Shown here: piece after piece, positions 15,992 through 26,100 of the stretch
Numbering within the stretch: position 1 is the first letter of the stretch
Layout of the letters: every line of letters starts with the position of its first letter
Assembly: GCA_000719695.1 (NCBI GenBank)
Contig: JOHN01000062.1
Span: forward strand, 1-44,580
Source: Streptomyces sp. NRRL F-6131
Lineage (GTDB): Bacteria > Actinomycetota > Actinomycetes > Streptomycetales > Streptomycetaceae
Direction of reading: 5' to 3'
DNA: 44,580 nt
Notes under the pieces: model-generated
Database searches by the model: none
Seen by the model: only the letters and a program-made list of their open reading frames with translations
Told to the model about the DNA's origin: nothing
Made by a program: the position numbers and the translations under genes

Positions 15992-16406
15992 GCGGCGGCG
16001 GGCGGCCCGGCGGCGGCCCGCCGGGGTGCTGGACACCTGTGTCTACATCGACCTGGCGCTGCTGAGCCCGGCCGACCTGCCGGCGGTGCCGGAGCTGACG
16101 GCGATCACCTTCGCCGAGTTGCAGCAGGGCGTGTCGATGGCCCGCGACCCGGTCAGCCGGGCGGCGCGGATGGAGGTGCTGGGCGCGGCGATGGCGGACT
16201 TCGAGCCGTTGCCGTTCGACGGGGCCGCCGCCGCCCGGTACGGGACGCTGGTGACGCTCACGATCGCCGCCGGGCGCCAGCCGCGTCCGCGCCGGATCGA
16301 TCTGATGATCGCCGCGATCGCCTCGGCCCACGGCCTGCCGCTGTACACGCGCAACGTCGCGGACTTCAAGGGGCTGGGCTCGGCGGTGGAGGTCATCGGG
16401 ATCTGA
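15984..16406 (+). CDS. VapC-type PIN-domain RNase toxin
   Basis: A 140-residue PIN-domain ribonuclease, the toxin of a type II pair. The first acidic residue is in VLDTCVYIDLAL (Asp17), the second Glu in AITFAELQQGV (Glu45). Later acidic residues are in RRIDLMIAAIASAHG (Asp near 105) and TRNVADFKGL (Asp near 126), the usual four-point metal site. Start is GTG 15984, inside the antitoxin C-terminus. Target RNA is unknown; many VapC enzymes cut tRNA or rRNA loops. Confidence 0.9.
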   Translation: MAERRRAARRRPAGVLDTCVYIDLALLSPADLPAVPELTAITFAELQQGVSMARDPVSRAARMEVLGAAMADFEPLPFDGAAAARYGTLVTLTIAAGRQPRPRRIDLMIAAIASAHGLPLYTRNVADFKGLGSAVEVIGI

Positions 16407-16433
16407 GCGGCCCGCCGCGCCGTGCCGGGCCGC
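16407..16433 (+). terminator. Terminator after the PIN toxin
   Basis: GCGGCCCG (16407-16414) pairs perfectly with CGGGCCGC (16426-16433) immediately after the toxin stop. Convergent transcripts from the oxidoreductase gene end just downstream. Confidence 0.55.
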
Positions 16434-16495
16434 GCCGCGCCCGCGCCGCATCGGCACGGGCACGGGCGCGGACATGGGCGCGGCGGACGCCGGGG

Positions 16496-17611
16496 TCAGG
16501 CCGGGGCGCCGTCGAGCCGGACGGTGGTGCCGGTGGCGGCCGAGGTGCGGGCGGCCTCCAGGACGGTGAGGGTGGCGACGGCGTCGCGCGGGTCGACCGG
16601 GGGCGGGGTGCCGGGGGTGGCCAGGGCGGCGGCGACGGCCGCGTAGAAGACGGGGTAGTCGCCGGGGTCGGTGGGCTGGGCGGTGGTGGACCCGTCGTTG
16701 CCGAGGGTGCCGTACTGGGCGGGGTCGTCGGCGCCCCAGGGCAGGGTGCCGTCGGGGCGCAGGCCGGTTCGGAGGGCGGCCTCCTGCGGGTCCATGCCGC
16801 GCTTGGCGTACCCGGCGGCGTCGCCGAGGACCCGCAGTCGGGGGCCGACGAGCGGGGCGACGGCGCTGGTCCACAGGTGGGAGCGGGTGCCGTTGGCGTG
16901 GGTGAGGGCGAGGAAGGCGTCGTCGTCGACCACCGCGCCGTCGCGCCGCACGTCGATCTCCGCGTACACCGTGTCGACGGGGCCGAAGAGCGTGAGCGCC
17001 TGGTCGACGAGGTGGCTGCCGAGGTCGTAGAGGGTGCCGCCGACCTCGGCCGGGTCGGCGAGCTCGCGCCAGCCGGGCTTGGGCTTGGGCCGGAAGCGCT
17101 CGAAGCGGGACTCGAAGCGGTGCACCCGGCCGAGCGCGCCCTCGCGGACCAGACGGGCGGCGGTGAGGAAGTCGCCGTCCCAGCGGCGGTTCTGGAAGAC
17201 GGTGAGCAGGGTGCCGCTCGACTCGGCGAGGTCGCAGAGGTCGAGGGCCTCGGCGGCGGTGCCGGCGAGCGGCTTGTCGACCACGGTGGCCAGTCCGGCG
17301 GACAGGGCAGCGCGGGCGAGCGGGGCGTGGGTGCGGTTGGGGGAGGCGATGACGACCAGGTCGAGCGCGTCGGGGTCGGCGAGCAACTGTTCGGGGGTGT
17401 CGACGGCGCGGGCCCCCGGGTGCTCCTGCCGCAGTTGGGCCCGGCGGTCGGGATTGGCGGTGACCACCGCGTCCAGCCGTAGTCCGGGAGTGGTGGCGAT
17501 CAGGGGGGCGTGGAAGGCGGAGCCGGCCAGGCCGTAGCCGATCAGACCGACGCGGAACGGCGGCCGGGAGCCGGGAGGGCCGGGGGGTGCGGGGCGCGCG
17601 GAGGTGGTCAT
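16496..17611 (-). CDS. Gfo/Idh/MocA-family oxidoreductase
   Basis: An NAD(P)-dependent sugar or cyclitol dehydrogenase of the Gfo/Idh/MocA family, 371 residues. The Rossmann glycine motif is VGLIGYGLAGSAFH near 25-38. The family EKP-like element appears as VDKPLAGT near 112 (catalytic Lys). The second domain carries the expected GGTLYDLGSHLVDQAL with the active-site Asp-x3-His pattern. ATG 17611 has GAGG-type sequence downstream only, so the ribosome-binding site is unclear. The substrate cannot be read; neighbours offer no pathway. Confidence 0.88.
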   Translation of the reverse strand: MTTSARPAPPGPPGSRPPFRVGLIGYGLAGSAFHAPLIATTPGLRLDAVVTANPDRRAQLRQEHPGARAVDTPEQLLADPDALDLVVIASPNRTHAPLARAALSAGLATVVDKPLAGTAAEALDLCDLAESSGTLLTVFQNRRWDGDFLTAARLVREGALGRVHRFESRFERFRPKPKPGWRELADPAEVGGTLYDLGSHLVDQALTLFGPVDTVYAEIDVRRDGAVVDDDAFLALTHANGTRSHLWTSAVAPLVGPRLRVLGDAAGYAKRGMDPQEAALRTGLRPDGTLPWGADDPAQYGTLGNDGSTTAQPTDPGDYPVFYAAVAAALATPGTPPPVDPRDAVATLTVLEAARTSAATGTTVRLDGAPA

Positions 17612-17681
17612 GCGCTCTACTCAACCACGGTGCGCCCGGTTGGCCCCGGTTTCGGCGCCGGGTGACGGCCCGTCCGGGGAA

Positions 17682-17712
17682 CGGGGGCCGTCCCTCCGCG
17701 GGACGGCCCCCG
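17682..17712 (-). terminator. Terminator after the HAD phosphatase
   Basis: A 13-bp perfect stem: the arm at 17682-17694 (CGGGGGCCGTCCC) pairs with 17700-17712 (GGGACGGCCCCCG), five-base loop. It lies seven bases past the stop codon on the minus strand. Confidence 0.8.
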
Positions 17713-17718
17713 GAACCG

Positions 17719-18498
17719 TCAGATCAGGTCGACCAGATCGGCGATCGAGTCGACCACCCGGGTCGGCCGGTACGGGAAGCGGTCCACCTCGGAGGCCAGG
17801 GTCAGGCCCGTGAGGACCAGGAAGGTCGACATGCCGGCCTCCATGCCCGAGACGATGTCGGTGTCCATCCGGTCGCCGATCATCGCGCTGTTCTCGGAGT
17901 GCGCGCCGATGGCGTTCAGACCGGCGCGCATCATCAGGGGGTTGGGCTTGCCCACGAAGTAGGGCTCGACGCCCGTGGCCTTGGTGATCAGTGCCGCCAC
18001 CGCGCCGGTGGCGGGCAGCGCGCCCTCGGCGGACGGGCCGGTCTCGTCCGGGTTGGTGGCGATGAACCGGGCGCCGTCGTTGATCAGGCGGACGGCCTTG
18101 GTCATCGCCTCGAACGAGTACGTCCGGGTCTCGCCGAGGACGACGAAGTCGGGGGCGGTGTCGGTGAGGACGTACCCGACGTCGTGCAGCGCGGTGGTCA
18201 GGCCGGCCTCGCCGATCACGTACGCGGTGCCGTTGGGGCGCTGGTCGGAGAGGAACTTCGCGGTCGCCAGCGCGGAGGTCCAGATGTGCTCGGCGGGAAC
18301 GTCCAGGCCCATCCGGGACAGCCGGGCGTGCAGGTCGCGCTGGGTGTAGATGGAGTTGTTGGTGAGCACGAGGAAGGGCTTCCCGGACTCGCGCAGCCGC
18401 TTGATGAAGGCGTCGGCCCCGGGGATCGGCACGCCCTCGTGGATGAGGACCCCGTCCATGTCGGTCAGCCAGGTCTCGATGGGCTTGCGGTCTGCCAC
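17719..18498 (-). CDS. HAD-IIA (NagD-like) sugar phosphatase
   Basis: A cytoplasmic phosphatase of the HAD-IIA (NagD/PgpB-like) subgroup, 259 residues. Motif I is LTDMDGVL (Asp13 nucleophile, Asp15 acid/base), motif II is VLTNNS near 45, motif III uses the Lys in GKPNPLMM near 190, and motif IV is [10 protein letters not shown] near 214-223. The cap domain sits between motifs II and III. GTG 18498 follows AGGAGA at seven bases. The likely substrates are sugar phosphates or p-nitrophenyl-type model esters, as for NagD; the natural one is unknown. It is monocistronic, with a strong terminator. Confidence 0.9.
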   Translation of the reverse strand: MADRKPIETWLTDMDGVLIHEGVPIPGADAFIKRLRESGKPFLVLTNNSIYTQRDLHARLSRMGLDVPAEHIWTSALATAKFLSDQRPNGTAYVIGEAGLTTALHDVGYVLTDTAPDFVVLGETRTYSFEAMTKAVRLINDGARFIATNPDETGPSAEGALPATGAVAALITKATGVEPYFVGKPNPLMMRAGLNAIGAHSENSAMIGDRMDTDIVSGMEAGMSTFLVLTGLTLASEVDRFPYRPTRVVDSIADLVDLI

Positions 18499-18690
18499 TG
18501 TGGTGTCTCCTAGGTCTTGCGATGGTTCGAAATCGCACCGGACCGGACACCAGCGGCCGGCCGGGCGCCACTGGCTGCCCCAACTCCGGCCAGCCTAGTC
18601 GTCCGCCCCCGCCGCTCACAGGCCCGACCACCGAGCGGACCGGCCCCCGGTCCGGGCCCCGCAGCAGCGGAGGGGCCGGACCGGGGGCCG

Positions 18691-18729
18691 GTGGATCACG
18701 GCGGTCGATCACGCCGGTGGATCACGGCG
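18691..18729. repeat. Tandem 13-bp repeats in an intergenic region
   Basis: GTGGATCACGGCG occurs at 18691-18703 and 18717-18729, with a two-mismatch copy GTCGATCACGCCG between. The array sits between the HAD start (18498) and the end of the lectin gene (18764). No gene or function is evident in this 265-base gap. Confidence 0.65.
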
Positions 18730-18763
18730 GTGGCTCCGGGCCGGGGCCACCGTCAGGGGTCGG

Positions 18764-21700
18764 TCAGGCGGTGGTCCACCGCTGGTTCGGGTAGGTGTGG
18801 CAGCTCCACATCCAGAGCGCGACCATGTTGGCGGAGCCGGCCGTCGGGTCGTCGACGCAGCGACCGGCGACGGGGTTGTACAGCGTGCCGTCGCCCCGGA
18901 GCTCCCACTTCTGGTTGTCGGCGCCGGTGCAGCTGCGCACCGTCACCGGGCTGCCGTCGGCCGTGCCGTCGGCCGTCACGCACTTCTCGTAGACCCGGAC
19001 GGTCTTGTCGGTGCGCAGGTCGTAGCGCTGGTTGAGGCCGTTCCAGCAGTCGTACAGCTGGATCTGCGAGCCCTCGTCCGGGCCGTTGGCGTCCATGCAC
19101 TTGCCGTTGTTGGCCCCGGAGTGCAGGTTGACCGGCCGGTTGGCGGTGCTGGTCCACTTCTGGTTGTTGTAGCCGTGGCAGTCCCACAGCCACAACTGGA
19201 GGCCGTCGGTGCCGCCGGCGCCCGGGTCGTCGAGGCAGCGGTTGGAGTCGGGGTTGTGCAGGGTGCCGTCCGGCCGCAGCGTCCACCGCTGGCCGGGGGC
19301 CTCCGGAACGCAGGTGCGCAGGTTGACGGCGCTGCCGTTGTCCCTGCCGTCGGCGGTCACGCACTTGTCGAGGGTGCGCAGGGTGCCGTCGGTGCGGAAG
19401 GTGAAGTGCTGGTTGTCGCCGTTCCAGCAGTTGTAGAGCTGGAGCCGGCTGCCGTCGCTGTCGCCGTTGGCGTCCACGCACTTGTTGCCGTTGGCGCCGG
19501 AGTGGAGGCTGATCGTGCCTCCGGGGTAGCCGAGCGCGGCGGCGGAGAGGAAGCCGGTCACCGGGTTGTCGGCCTTGCCGGTGGCGGTGACGCCGCTCCA
19601 GACGCTGAGGACGCCGCTGGTGTCACGGGCCCACAGGTCGGGGACCCCGTCGCCGCTGACGTCGCCCGAGGAGGTCAGCTTCGGGAAGTCCGCCGCGGAC
19701 GCGTGGCCGATGAGGGTGCGGCTGCTCTCGTCGACCAGCGCGGTGATGTCGGGCTTGCCGTCGGGCCCCTTGCGGCTCGCGTACTGGTAGACGTCGCCGC
19801 TGCCGTTCTCGCGCACCCAGAGGTCGATCAGGCCGTCGCCGGTGGCGTCACCGGGGGCGATCAGGGTGCGGTTGGACCAGTCGGCGGTGCTCAGCGGCGT
19901 GGCGGAGAGGTAGGTCCCGGTCGCGTTGTAGCCGCGGAAGAGCCAGAGACCGGTCTTGCCGGTGCCGTCGTCCTCCTGGGTCAGGATGTCGTAGCGGCGC
20001 TTGTCGGCGGTTGGGTCGGGAATGCCGATGGTGTCGATGTCACCGATCGCCAGGACGCCCTTGACGCGGCTCCAGTCGTTCTTGTTGTAGTTCGCGCAGC
20101 TGGCACCGGGGACGCCGGCGGTGGTGCAGGAGAGCGGCCGCCGCGCGAGCGTCGCCTTGGCACTGGTGAAGTAGAGGTTGCCGGCAGCCGCCAGTCCGCC
20201 TTCCCAGACCGAGTTGCGGTAGGCGTACAGGTTCGAGTCGGCGTAGACGATGAGGTCGTCGATGCGGATGCCGTTGCCGCCGCGGTGGGTGACCAGCACC
20301 TTGTCCCAGCCGATCCCGTCCGGGCTGTTGGCCTTGCTGGAGGCCATCGGGCCGCCGAAGCTCGGCTCGACGCCGGCCGGGTACAGCATCAGGTTGCCGT
20401 TGGTGTCCGGGAGGACGAGGTCGACGACCGCGTCGCCGGTGATGTCGCCGAGCACGGTCTTCGCGTTCGGGTCGGACGGCGCGTAGAAGGCGTAGGTGTT
20501 CTCCTGGGAGCGGTTGCCCGCCCGGTCGACCGCCTGCACCCGCAGGATGTTGGTGCCCCACATGGTGGGCGTCAGTTTGATGACGGCGGAGCCGTCGCCG
20601 GAGGCGTCGGCCCGGTTGGCGCCGCCCACGGGGATGGTCGAGTTGAACGCGTACTCGTAGTAGAGGACGCCGCTGGCGTTGTCGTTCGCGCGGAGCGTGA
20701 ACGCGCCGGACTCGCCGATGTGCTTCTCCGAGCCGGGCAGGGTGCCGGACGGCGGGTAGTCCGCCGAGGTCACGGTCGGCACGTCCGGCGGGGTGAGGTC
20801 CAGGCCGAACATGCAGCCGTTGGACCAGCCGGAGGGGATCTCGCCGTCACCGGTCTGCACGCGCCAGTAGTAGGTGTGGCCGTCCTGCAGGTTGCCGGGG
20901 GTGGCGTAGGCCTCGTGGTTGCTGTTGCCGAGGTTGCCCCAGCCGCTGTCCCAGGTCAGCGGTTCGTCGGCGGTGGCGACGTCGCGCACCTCGAAGTGCG
21001 CGTCGATCTGGTTGCCGTCCGGGTCGCCGACCCAGGCCGCCAGGCGGATGCCGGTCGCGGCGTTGGTCGCGCCGATCCAGCCGCAGCCGTTCCCGTTGGG
21101 GTTCTGCGGGGCCGGGCTCATCCACAGGCTCCACGGAGCGTACGGGGCACGGTTGTACTCGACGTAGACGTACGGCAGCTTGCTCGGGGTGCGGGTGAAC
21201 CGCTTGAAGCCGTTGTTGCCGTCCTGCTTGGCCTCGTTGGCCGCGAACAGTCCGAAGGTCAGCGAGCCACGCCAGTTGTTGTCCGCCAGGTGCTGGCGGA
21301 TGTCCCACTCGCCGGTCGTCGTGGCACTCGGGCAGCCCTTGCCGCCGGCGCTGTTGAGGTCGTCGGTGCCGAGCGGTCCCCAGTCCCCGGGCCGGCTGTT
21401 CCAGTTGGTGCCGTTGCCGATGGGCTCGGTGGCGTGCAGAGTGACGCCGAAGGTGGCGGCGCAGTCGTTGGCCGCGCCGTACGACTGGGTGGCGACCAGG
21501 CTGGCCTTGCGGATCACCTTGTCACGCAGGTCGCCGGCGTCGACCTGGAAGTAGTAGCGCTCCAGGCCCTTCTTGACCTGCCACTGCTGGTACCCGACGC
21601 CCGGGTCGTAGGTGTCGCCGTAGTCGTTGTAGTGGGTCTTGTCCGGGTACGCCTCCTGGACCCAGGTCCACGCCTGGGTGCCGCGGTTGGTGGGCGTCCA

Positions 21701-22774
21701 GGTGGGGTCGATGTAGACCGGATAGGCGGTGGTCGGCGCGTCGAGGAAGCCGGCGTCGGGGGTCACGGTCAGTGAGCCGCCGACCGGGGTGGCGACGAGC
21801 TGCGAGACCTTGGCACCGAGACCGGGGCCGTCGGCGTCGGAGAACGCCTTCGGACCGTTCGGGTCGGACGGTGCGGACGTCGGGGCGGCCGCGGGTGCTG
21901 CCAGGGCCGCACGGGCGCCGGACTTCGCCGCGACGGCGGCGGCCGGCGCTGCGGGAGCCGTCGCCGACGAGCTGGAGTCCCACATGGTGGGAGCGGGCGC
22001 GTGGAAGACCACACGGCCCGCGGCGTCGGTGGCGTTGAGGTTCCCGCCGGCGTCGGCGGTCACCGAGACGCCCTCGGCCCGCATGCCGAGGGTGAGGGCC
22101 TTGACCTTCGGGTCCCTGGCGGCCTCGGGGGTCTTGACGACCAGGACCTGGGCGAAGCCGCCCGCCTGGTTGGCGGTGACCTTCAGGTCCACTCCGGGGG
22201 CGACCTCGGGGTAGGTCGCGCTCTCGGCGTCCAGAACGGGTGCGGGGAGCTTCCCGGGCCAGCTGAGCGCGAGCGTGCGGCCGTCCTGTTCGAGAGTCGC
22301 GAGCGGGCCCGAGCCGCCTCCGGAGAGGGTGAGGTGATTGCTGGTCACCTTGGGGCGGACGGTACCGTCGGCGGCCCGGGCCAGGGTCGGGTCCAGGTCC
22401 TTCCAGATCCCGTCCTGCTTGGCGCGCGCGGGGGCCACGGTGCGCCGCAGGCCGAGCGTGCCGTCAGGGTTCGCGACGACCGTGTCGGTCTCGGTGGTCA
22501 GCGAGGGGACCTCGACCGGCTTGCCGGTGCGCCTGGCCTCGGCCGTCGCGGCCGACTCGGCCGTGCGGTGCGCGGCGTCGGCGGCCGCGGCCTCGGCGGC
22601 CCGGGCGGCGGCTGCCGGATCGGCGCCGGCCGGAGCGGTGGCCGACGCGGCGGGCGCGTCCGCCGCGAACGCGGGCGCGGTGGCACCGAGCGCGCCGACG
22701 GTCAGCACGAGTCCGATCGACGCGGCGAGCACCGATCTGTGTCGATCAATGCGGTACGGGGATATCGACCCCAT
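18764..22774 (-). CDS. Large secreted protein with FG-GAP and two ricin-type lectin domains
   Basis: A 1336-residue exported protein. A signal peptide occupies about 1-38 (SVLAASIGLVLTVGALGAT, cleavage near AFA-AD). An Ala-rich region with a helical segment follows to about 300. Next is a DNRLRE/CBM-like beta domain (about 330-545; YYFQVDAGDLRDKVIRKASL, KLPYVYVEYN) and fibronectin-like strands. An FG-GAP/VCBS-type calcium-binding propeller is suggested by repeated GDxxGDxxxDLxV units (ITGDAVVDLVLPDT, ATGDGLIDLWV, SGDGVPDLWARD). The last 250 residues are two ricin-type beta-trefoils with QxW motifs (NQHFTF, GQRWTL, NQKWTS, NQRYDL, NQKWEL, NQRWTT). ATG 22774 has GAGGAG nine bases before. It is divergent from the RHS toxin gene. 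Confidence 0.85.
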   Translation of the reverse strand: MGSISPYRIDRHRSVLAASIGLVLTVGALGATAPAFAADAPAASATAPAGADPAAAARAAEAAAADAAHRTAESAATAEARRTGKPVEVPSLTTETDTVVANPDGTLGLRRTVAPARAKQDGIWKDLDPTLARAADGTVRPKVTSNHLTLSGGGSGPLATLEQDGRTLALSWPGKLPAPVLDAESATYPEVAPGVDLKVTANQAGGFAQVLVVKTPEAARDPKVKALTLGMRAEGVSVTADAGGNLNATDAAGRVVFHAPAPTMWDSSSSATAPAAPAAAVAAKSGARAALAAPAAAPTSAPSDPNGPKAFSDADGPGLGAKVSQLVATPVGGSLTVTPDAGFLDAPTTAYPVYIDPTWTPTNRGTQAWTWVQEAYPDKTHYNDYGDTYDPGVGYQQWQVKKGLERYYFQVDAGDLRDKVIRKASLVATQSYGAANDCAATFGVTLHATEPIGNGTNWNSRPGDWGPLGTDDLNSAGGKGCPSATTTGEWDIRQHLADNNWRGSLTFGLFAANEAKQDGNNGFKRFTRTPSKLPYVYVEYNRAPYAPWSLWMSPAPQNPNGNGCGWIGATNAATGIRLAAWVGDPDGNQIDAHFEVRDVATADEPLTWDSGWGNLGNSNHEAYATPGNLQDGHTYYWRVQTGDGEIPSGWSNGCMFGLDLTPPDVPTVTSADYPPSGTLPGSEKHIGESGAFTLRANDNASGVLYYEYAFNSTIPVGGANRADASGDGSAVIKLTPTMWGTNILRVQAVDRAGNRSQENTYAFYAPSDPNAKTVLGDITGDAVVDLVLPDTNGNLMLYPAGVEPSFGGPMASSKANSPDGIGWDKVLVTHRGGNGIRIDDLIVYADSNLYAYRNSVWEGGLAAAGNLYFTSAKATLARRPLSCTTAGVPGASCANYNKNDWSRVKGVLAIGDIDTIGIPDPTADKRRYDILTQEDDGTGKTGLWLFRGYNATGTYLSATPLSTADWSNRTLIAPGDATGDGLIDLWVRENGSGDVYQYASRKGPDGKPDITALVDESSRTLIGHASAADFPKLTSSGDVSGDGVPDLWARDTSGVLSVWSGVTATGKADNPVTGFLSAAALGYPGGTISLHSGANGNKCVDANGDSDGSRLQLYNCWNGDNQHFTFRTDGTLRTLDKCVTADGRDNGSAVNLRTCVPEAPGQRWTLRPDGTLHNPDSNRCLDDPGAGGTDGLQLWLWDCHGYNNQKWTSTANRPVNLHSGANNGKCMDANGPDEGSQIQLYDCWNGLNQRYDLRTDKTVRVYEKCVTADGTADGSPVTVRSCTGADNQKWELRGDGTLYNPVAGRCVDDPTAGSANMVALWMWSCHTYPNQRWTTA

Positions 22775-23181
22775 GGGAGAGAACTCCTCGTCAGGCGGCT
22801 TATCGCCGTGCGGTTATTGGCGAACGGGAACCTAACATCCGTGACCGACGTCCATTTTGACGGAGGGTCTCACTCTCTGTGGTGCGTCTCACATTCGAGT
22901 GCACCGAGTGACGACTTTCCTGGTCAGGCCGATGGAGAGTGTGCGATCGGTAGCGGCTCAATCGGTGCCATGCGGGCCAAAAATGGGTAAAGCGCCCGCC
23001 CCTCATGACTCTTCGTAATGTCATGAGTGACGGCTCGAAGGGCATCAGTTCGTCGGCCGTCGGACTCGTTCCGATTACCGATGGATCACGTTATCCGGTG
23101 GACGTTAGGCTCCGCCCGAAAAATCTCCGTTCAGCAGGCCTCCCGACGGGAGGTCTGCTTCGGCATGCCAAGGAGCAAGTC
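22775..23181. promoter_or_regulatory. Divergent promoter region and RHS leader
   Basis: This 407-base gap is relatively AT-rich for the window and separates two divergent secreted-protein genes, so both promoters must lie here. A plus-strand frame opens at 23005 (MTLRNVMSDG) but lacks a ribosome-binding site and a plausible signal sequence there, so it is treated as leader. The only clear structure is the hairpin near its right end. I could not assign -35/-10 boxes with confidence. Confidence 0.5.
23133..23159 (+). promoter_or_regulatory. Leader hairpin 22 bases before the RHS start
   Basis: AGCAGGCCTCCC (23133-23144) pairs with GGGAGGTCTGCT (23148-23159) through a 12-bp stem (one G-U) and a three-base loop. 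It precedes the AAGGAG ribosome-binding site by about 12 bases, so it may act as an attenuator or mRNA-stabilising element. Confidence 0.55.
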
Positions 23182-26100
23182 GTGTTGGCATCATCAGGGG
23201 GTTTCCGCGCCGGCGGGCGGTCACGAGGAAGACGACGGCTCAGCACCGTCGCCGTCCTCGTACTGTCGATGCTCGCCGGCGTCGGGCCCGCACACGCGGC
23301 GGAGTGGAAGCCGCGCAATCCCAAGGTCTGGTCGCCCCGCGACCTCGACAGGACCGTCGCAGTGGGTGGCCACAACGCCGCACCCGTCAAGCCCACGCCG
23401 CCCCGGGGCGACGGCGCGCCTGCCTGGAAGCCCAAGACCATCAGCTGGCCGGCCGCGGTGGACACCGAGGTCGACCTCGCGCCGAAGACCGCGACACCGA
23501 AGAGCGTCCGGGAATCGGCCTTCGCCGCCGCCCCGGCCGCCGTGCCGGCCGATGGCCGGGCGGGGGCAGCACCGGTCTGGGTGAGCTCGCCGGCCGGGGC
23601 GGCCGTCGCCGCCGCTCCCGCCGCCCCCGAAGCCCTCCGGGCAGAGCGGTCGGCACCCGCCGGGAACAAGGTCCGGGTGACGGTCGCCGACCGCCCGGCT
23701 GCCGAGAAGGCGGGCGTCAACGGCCTGCTGCTGTCGGTGCGTCCGGGGTCGGGCGGCAGCGCCGGCGCCCCGGTCAAGGTCGACGTGGACGTCTCCTCGA
23801 TCGAGGGCGCGTTCGGCGGTGACTGGCTGTCCCGGGCGCGCCTGGTGGCGCTGCCGGAGTGCGCGCTGACGACCCCCGAGCGGCCCGAGTGCCGCATGCA
23901 GACGCCGGTCGAGACCCGCCGTACGCCGTCCCGGCCCGGTCTGCTGAGCACCGACGTCGAGGTCGCGGCCGGATCGGCGTCCTTCTCGCCCGCGGCCGCC
24001 GAGTTCGGCGCCCGCTCGCTGGCCGCCGCGCCGTCGGGTGCCATGGTCCTGGCGGCTTCGGCGGCCCCCGGCGGCGCCGCGGGCACCTTCGCGGCCACCG
24101 GACTGGCACCGTCCGGCACCTGGACCGTCGGTGGCAACACCGGCGGCTTCAACTGGTCGTACCCGATCGCCGTCCCGGACGGCCTCGGCGGATCCAAGCC
24201 GAGCGTCAGTCTGTCGTACAGCTCGCAGGCGGTCGACGGCCGCACCGCGGCGACCAACAACCAGTCGTCCTGGATCGGCGAGGGCTGGGAGTACACCCCC
24301 GGCTTCGTGGAGCGGCGCTTCAAGCCCTGCGCCAAGGACGGCCAGGCGGGCTCCGGCGAGCAGTGCCTCGCCGGCTGGAACGCCACCATCTCGCTGAACG
24401 GCCGCTCCTCCGTCCTGGTGCGCGACGACGCGACCGGTACCTGGCGGCTGGAGGGCGACGACGCCTCACGCGTCGAGCTGCTGACCGGCGCCGCCAACGG
24501 GGACAACAACGGCGAGTACTGGCGGGTCACCACGACCGACGGCACGCAGTACTACTTCGGCGCCGGCCGCAAGCCCGGCGCGGGCGCAGGCTCCCCGGCC
24601 ACCAACTCGGCCTGGACGACGCCGGTGTACGGCAACAACGCGGGCGAGGAGTGCCACCAGTCCACCTTCGACGCCTCCTGGTGCGACCAGGCCTGGCGCT
24701 GGATGCTGGACTTCGTCGTGGACCCGCGCGGCGGCGTGGTGTCCCACTGGTACGAGAAGGAGACCAACCACTACCAGCGGGGCGTCTCCGCCCAGAACCC
24801 GTCCGGTACCCGCACCCCGTACGTGCGCGGCGGCTACCTGACCCGGATCGCCTACGGTTCGAAGCTCACCGACGCCGACGGCGTGAAGCCGACCGGCCAG
24901 GTGCTGTTCGGCACCGCCGAGCGCTGCCTGCCCGACGCCGGCTTCGACTGCGCGCCCGCCAAGCTGACCACGGCCAACGCGGGCAGGTGGCCGGACGTGC
25001 CGTTCGACCAGAACTGCGCCGCCACCGGCACCTGCACGAACTACCAGGCGACGTTCTGGTCCACCAAGCGCCTGGTGAAGATCACCACCCAGGTCCTCAA
25101 CGGCGGCGGCTACGCCGACGTCGACTCCTACGCGCTCACCCACGAGTACCCGGACCCGAAGGACCACACCGCCCCGGCGCTCTGGTTGTCCTCGATCGTC
25201 CACACCGGCCACGACGGCGCGAACAAGATCGAGCAGCCGGGCATCACCTTCGCCGGAACCCTCCTCAACAACCGCGTCGACTCCAGCTCCGACAGCCGCC
25301 CCGCACTCAACCGGCGCCGCGTCACCGGCGTGACCGCGGAGACCGGCAAGGTCACCGAGGTCGTCTACGCAGCACAGGACTGCGCTCCCAACGCGCTTCC
25401 GGGCAGCCAGGACGGCAACGACAAGCGCTGCTACCCGGTCTACTGGAACGCCGACGACAAGAGCCCGCTCGACCCGACCCTCGACTGGTTCCACAAGTAC
25501 GTGGTCTCCCAGGTCAACGAGCGTGACCCGTTCGGCGGCTCGCCCGCCCGCACCACCACCTACGAGTACCTGGGCGGCGCCGCCTGGCACCGTGACGACG
25601 ACGAGTACACCGACCCCAAGCGTCGCACCTGGAACCAGTTCCGCGGTTACGAGCAGGTCGTCACGCGCAGCGGCGCGGCTCCCGACCCGATCGGCAAGGC
25701 CGTCTCCTTCTACCTGCGCGGCATGGACGGGGACTACAAGGCCGACGGTTCCAAGCGGTCCGTGACCTACACCGACATCGGCGGTGCCACGGTCAAGGAC
25801 GCCAACCCGCTCGCCGGCTCGCTCCGTGAGCGGCAGACCTACACCGCCGACGGCGGTACCGTGGTCGCGGTCGCGAAGTCCGACCCGTGGCTCTCCGAGC
25901 CCACCGCCAAGCACGAGCGCGGCACCGGTCTGCCCCGGCTGGACGCGCGGATGCTGCGCAACGGCACGGGCAAGGACAGCGCGCTGCGCTCGGACGGCAG
26001 TTGGCAGTCGACGTCCAAGACCGCGGTGTTCGACGAGTACGGCATGCCCAAGCGGGTCGTCGACCGCGCGGACGGCCTGCCCGACCTCTGTGTCGCCACC

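Noticed and set aside
18797..21775. A 992-residue plus-strand frame over the lectin gene
   Set aside because: Antisense shadow of a well-supported secreted protein with recognisable lectin repeats on the other strand.
23005..23181. Extended N-terminus of the RHS protein starting at MTLRNVMSDG
   Set aside because: No ribosome-binding site there, it would bury the signal peptide, and it crosses a stable hairpin; GTG 23182 has AAGGAG at good spacing.
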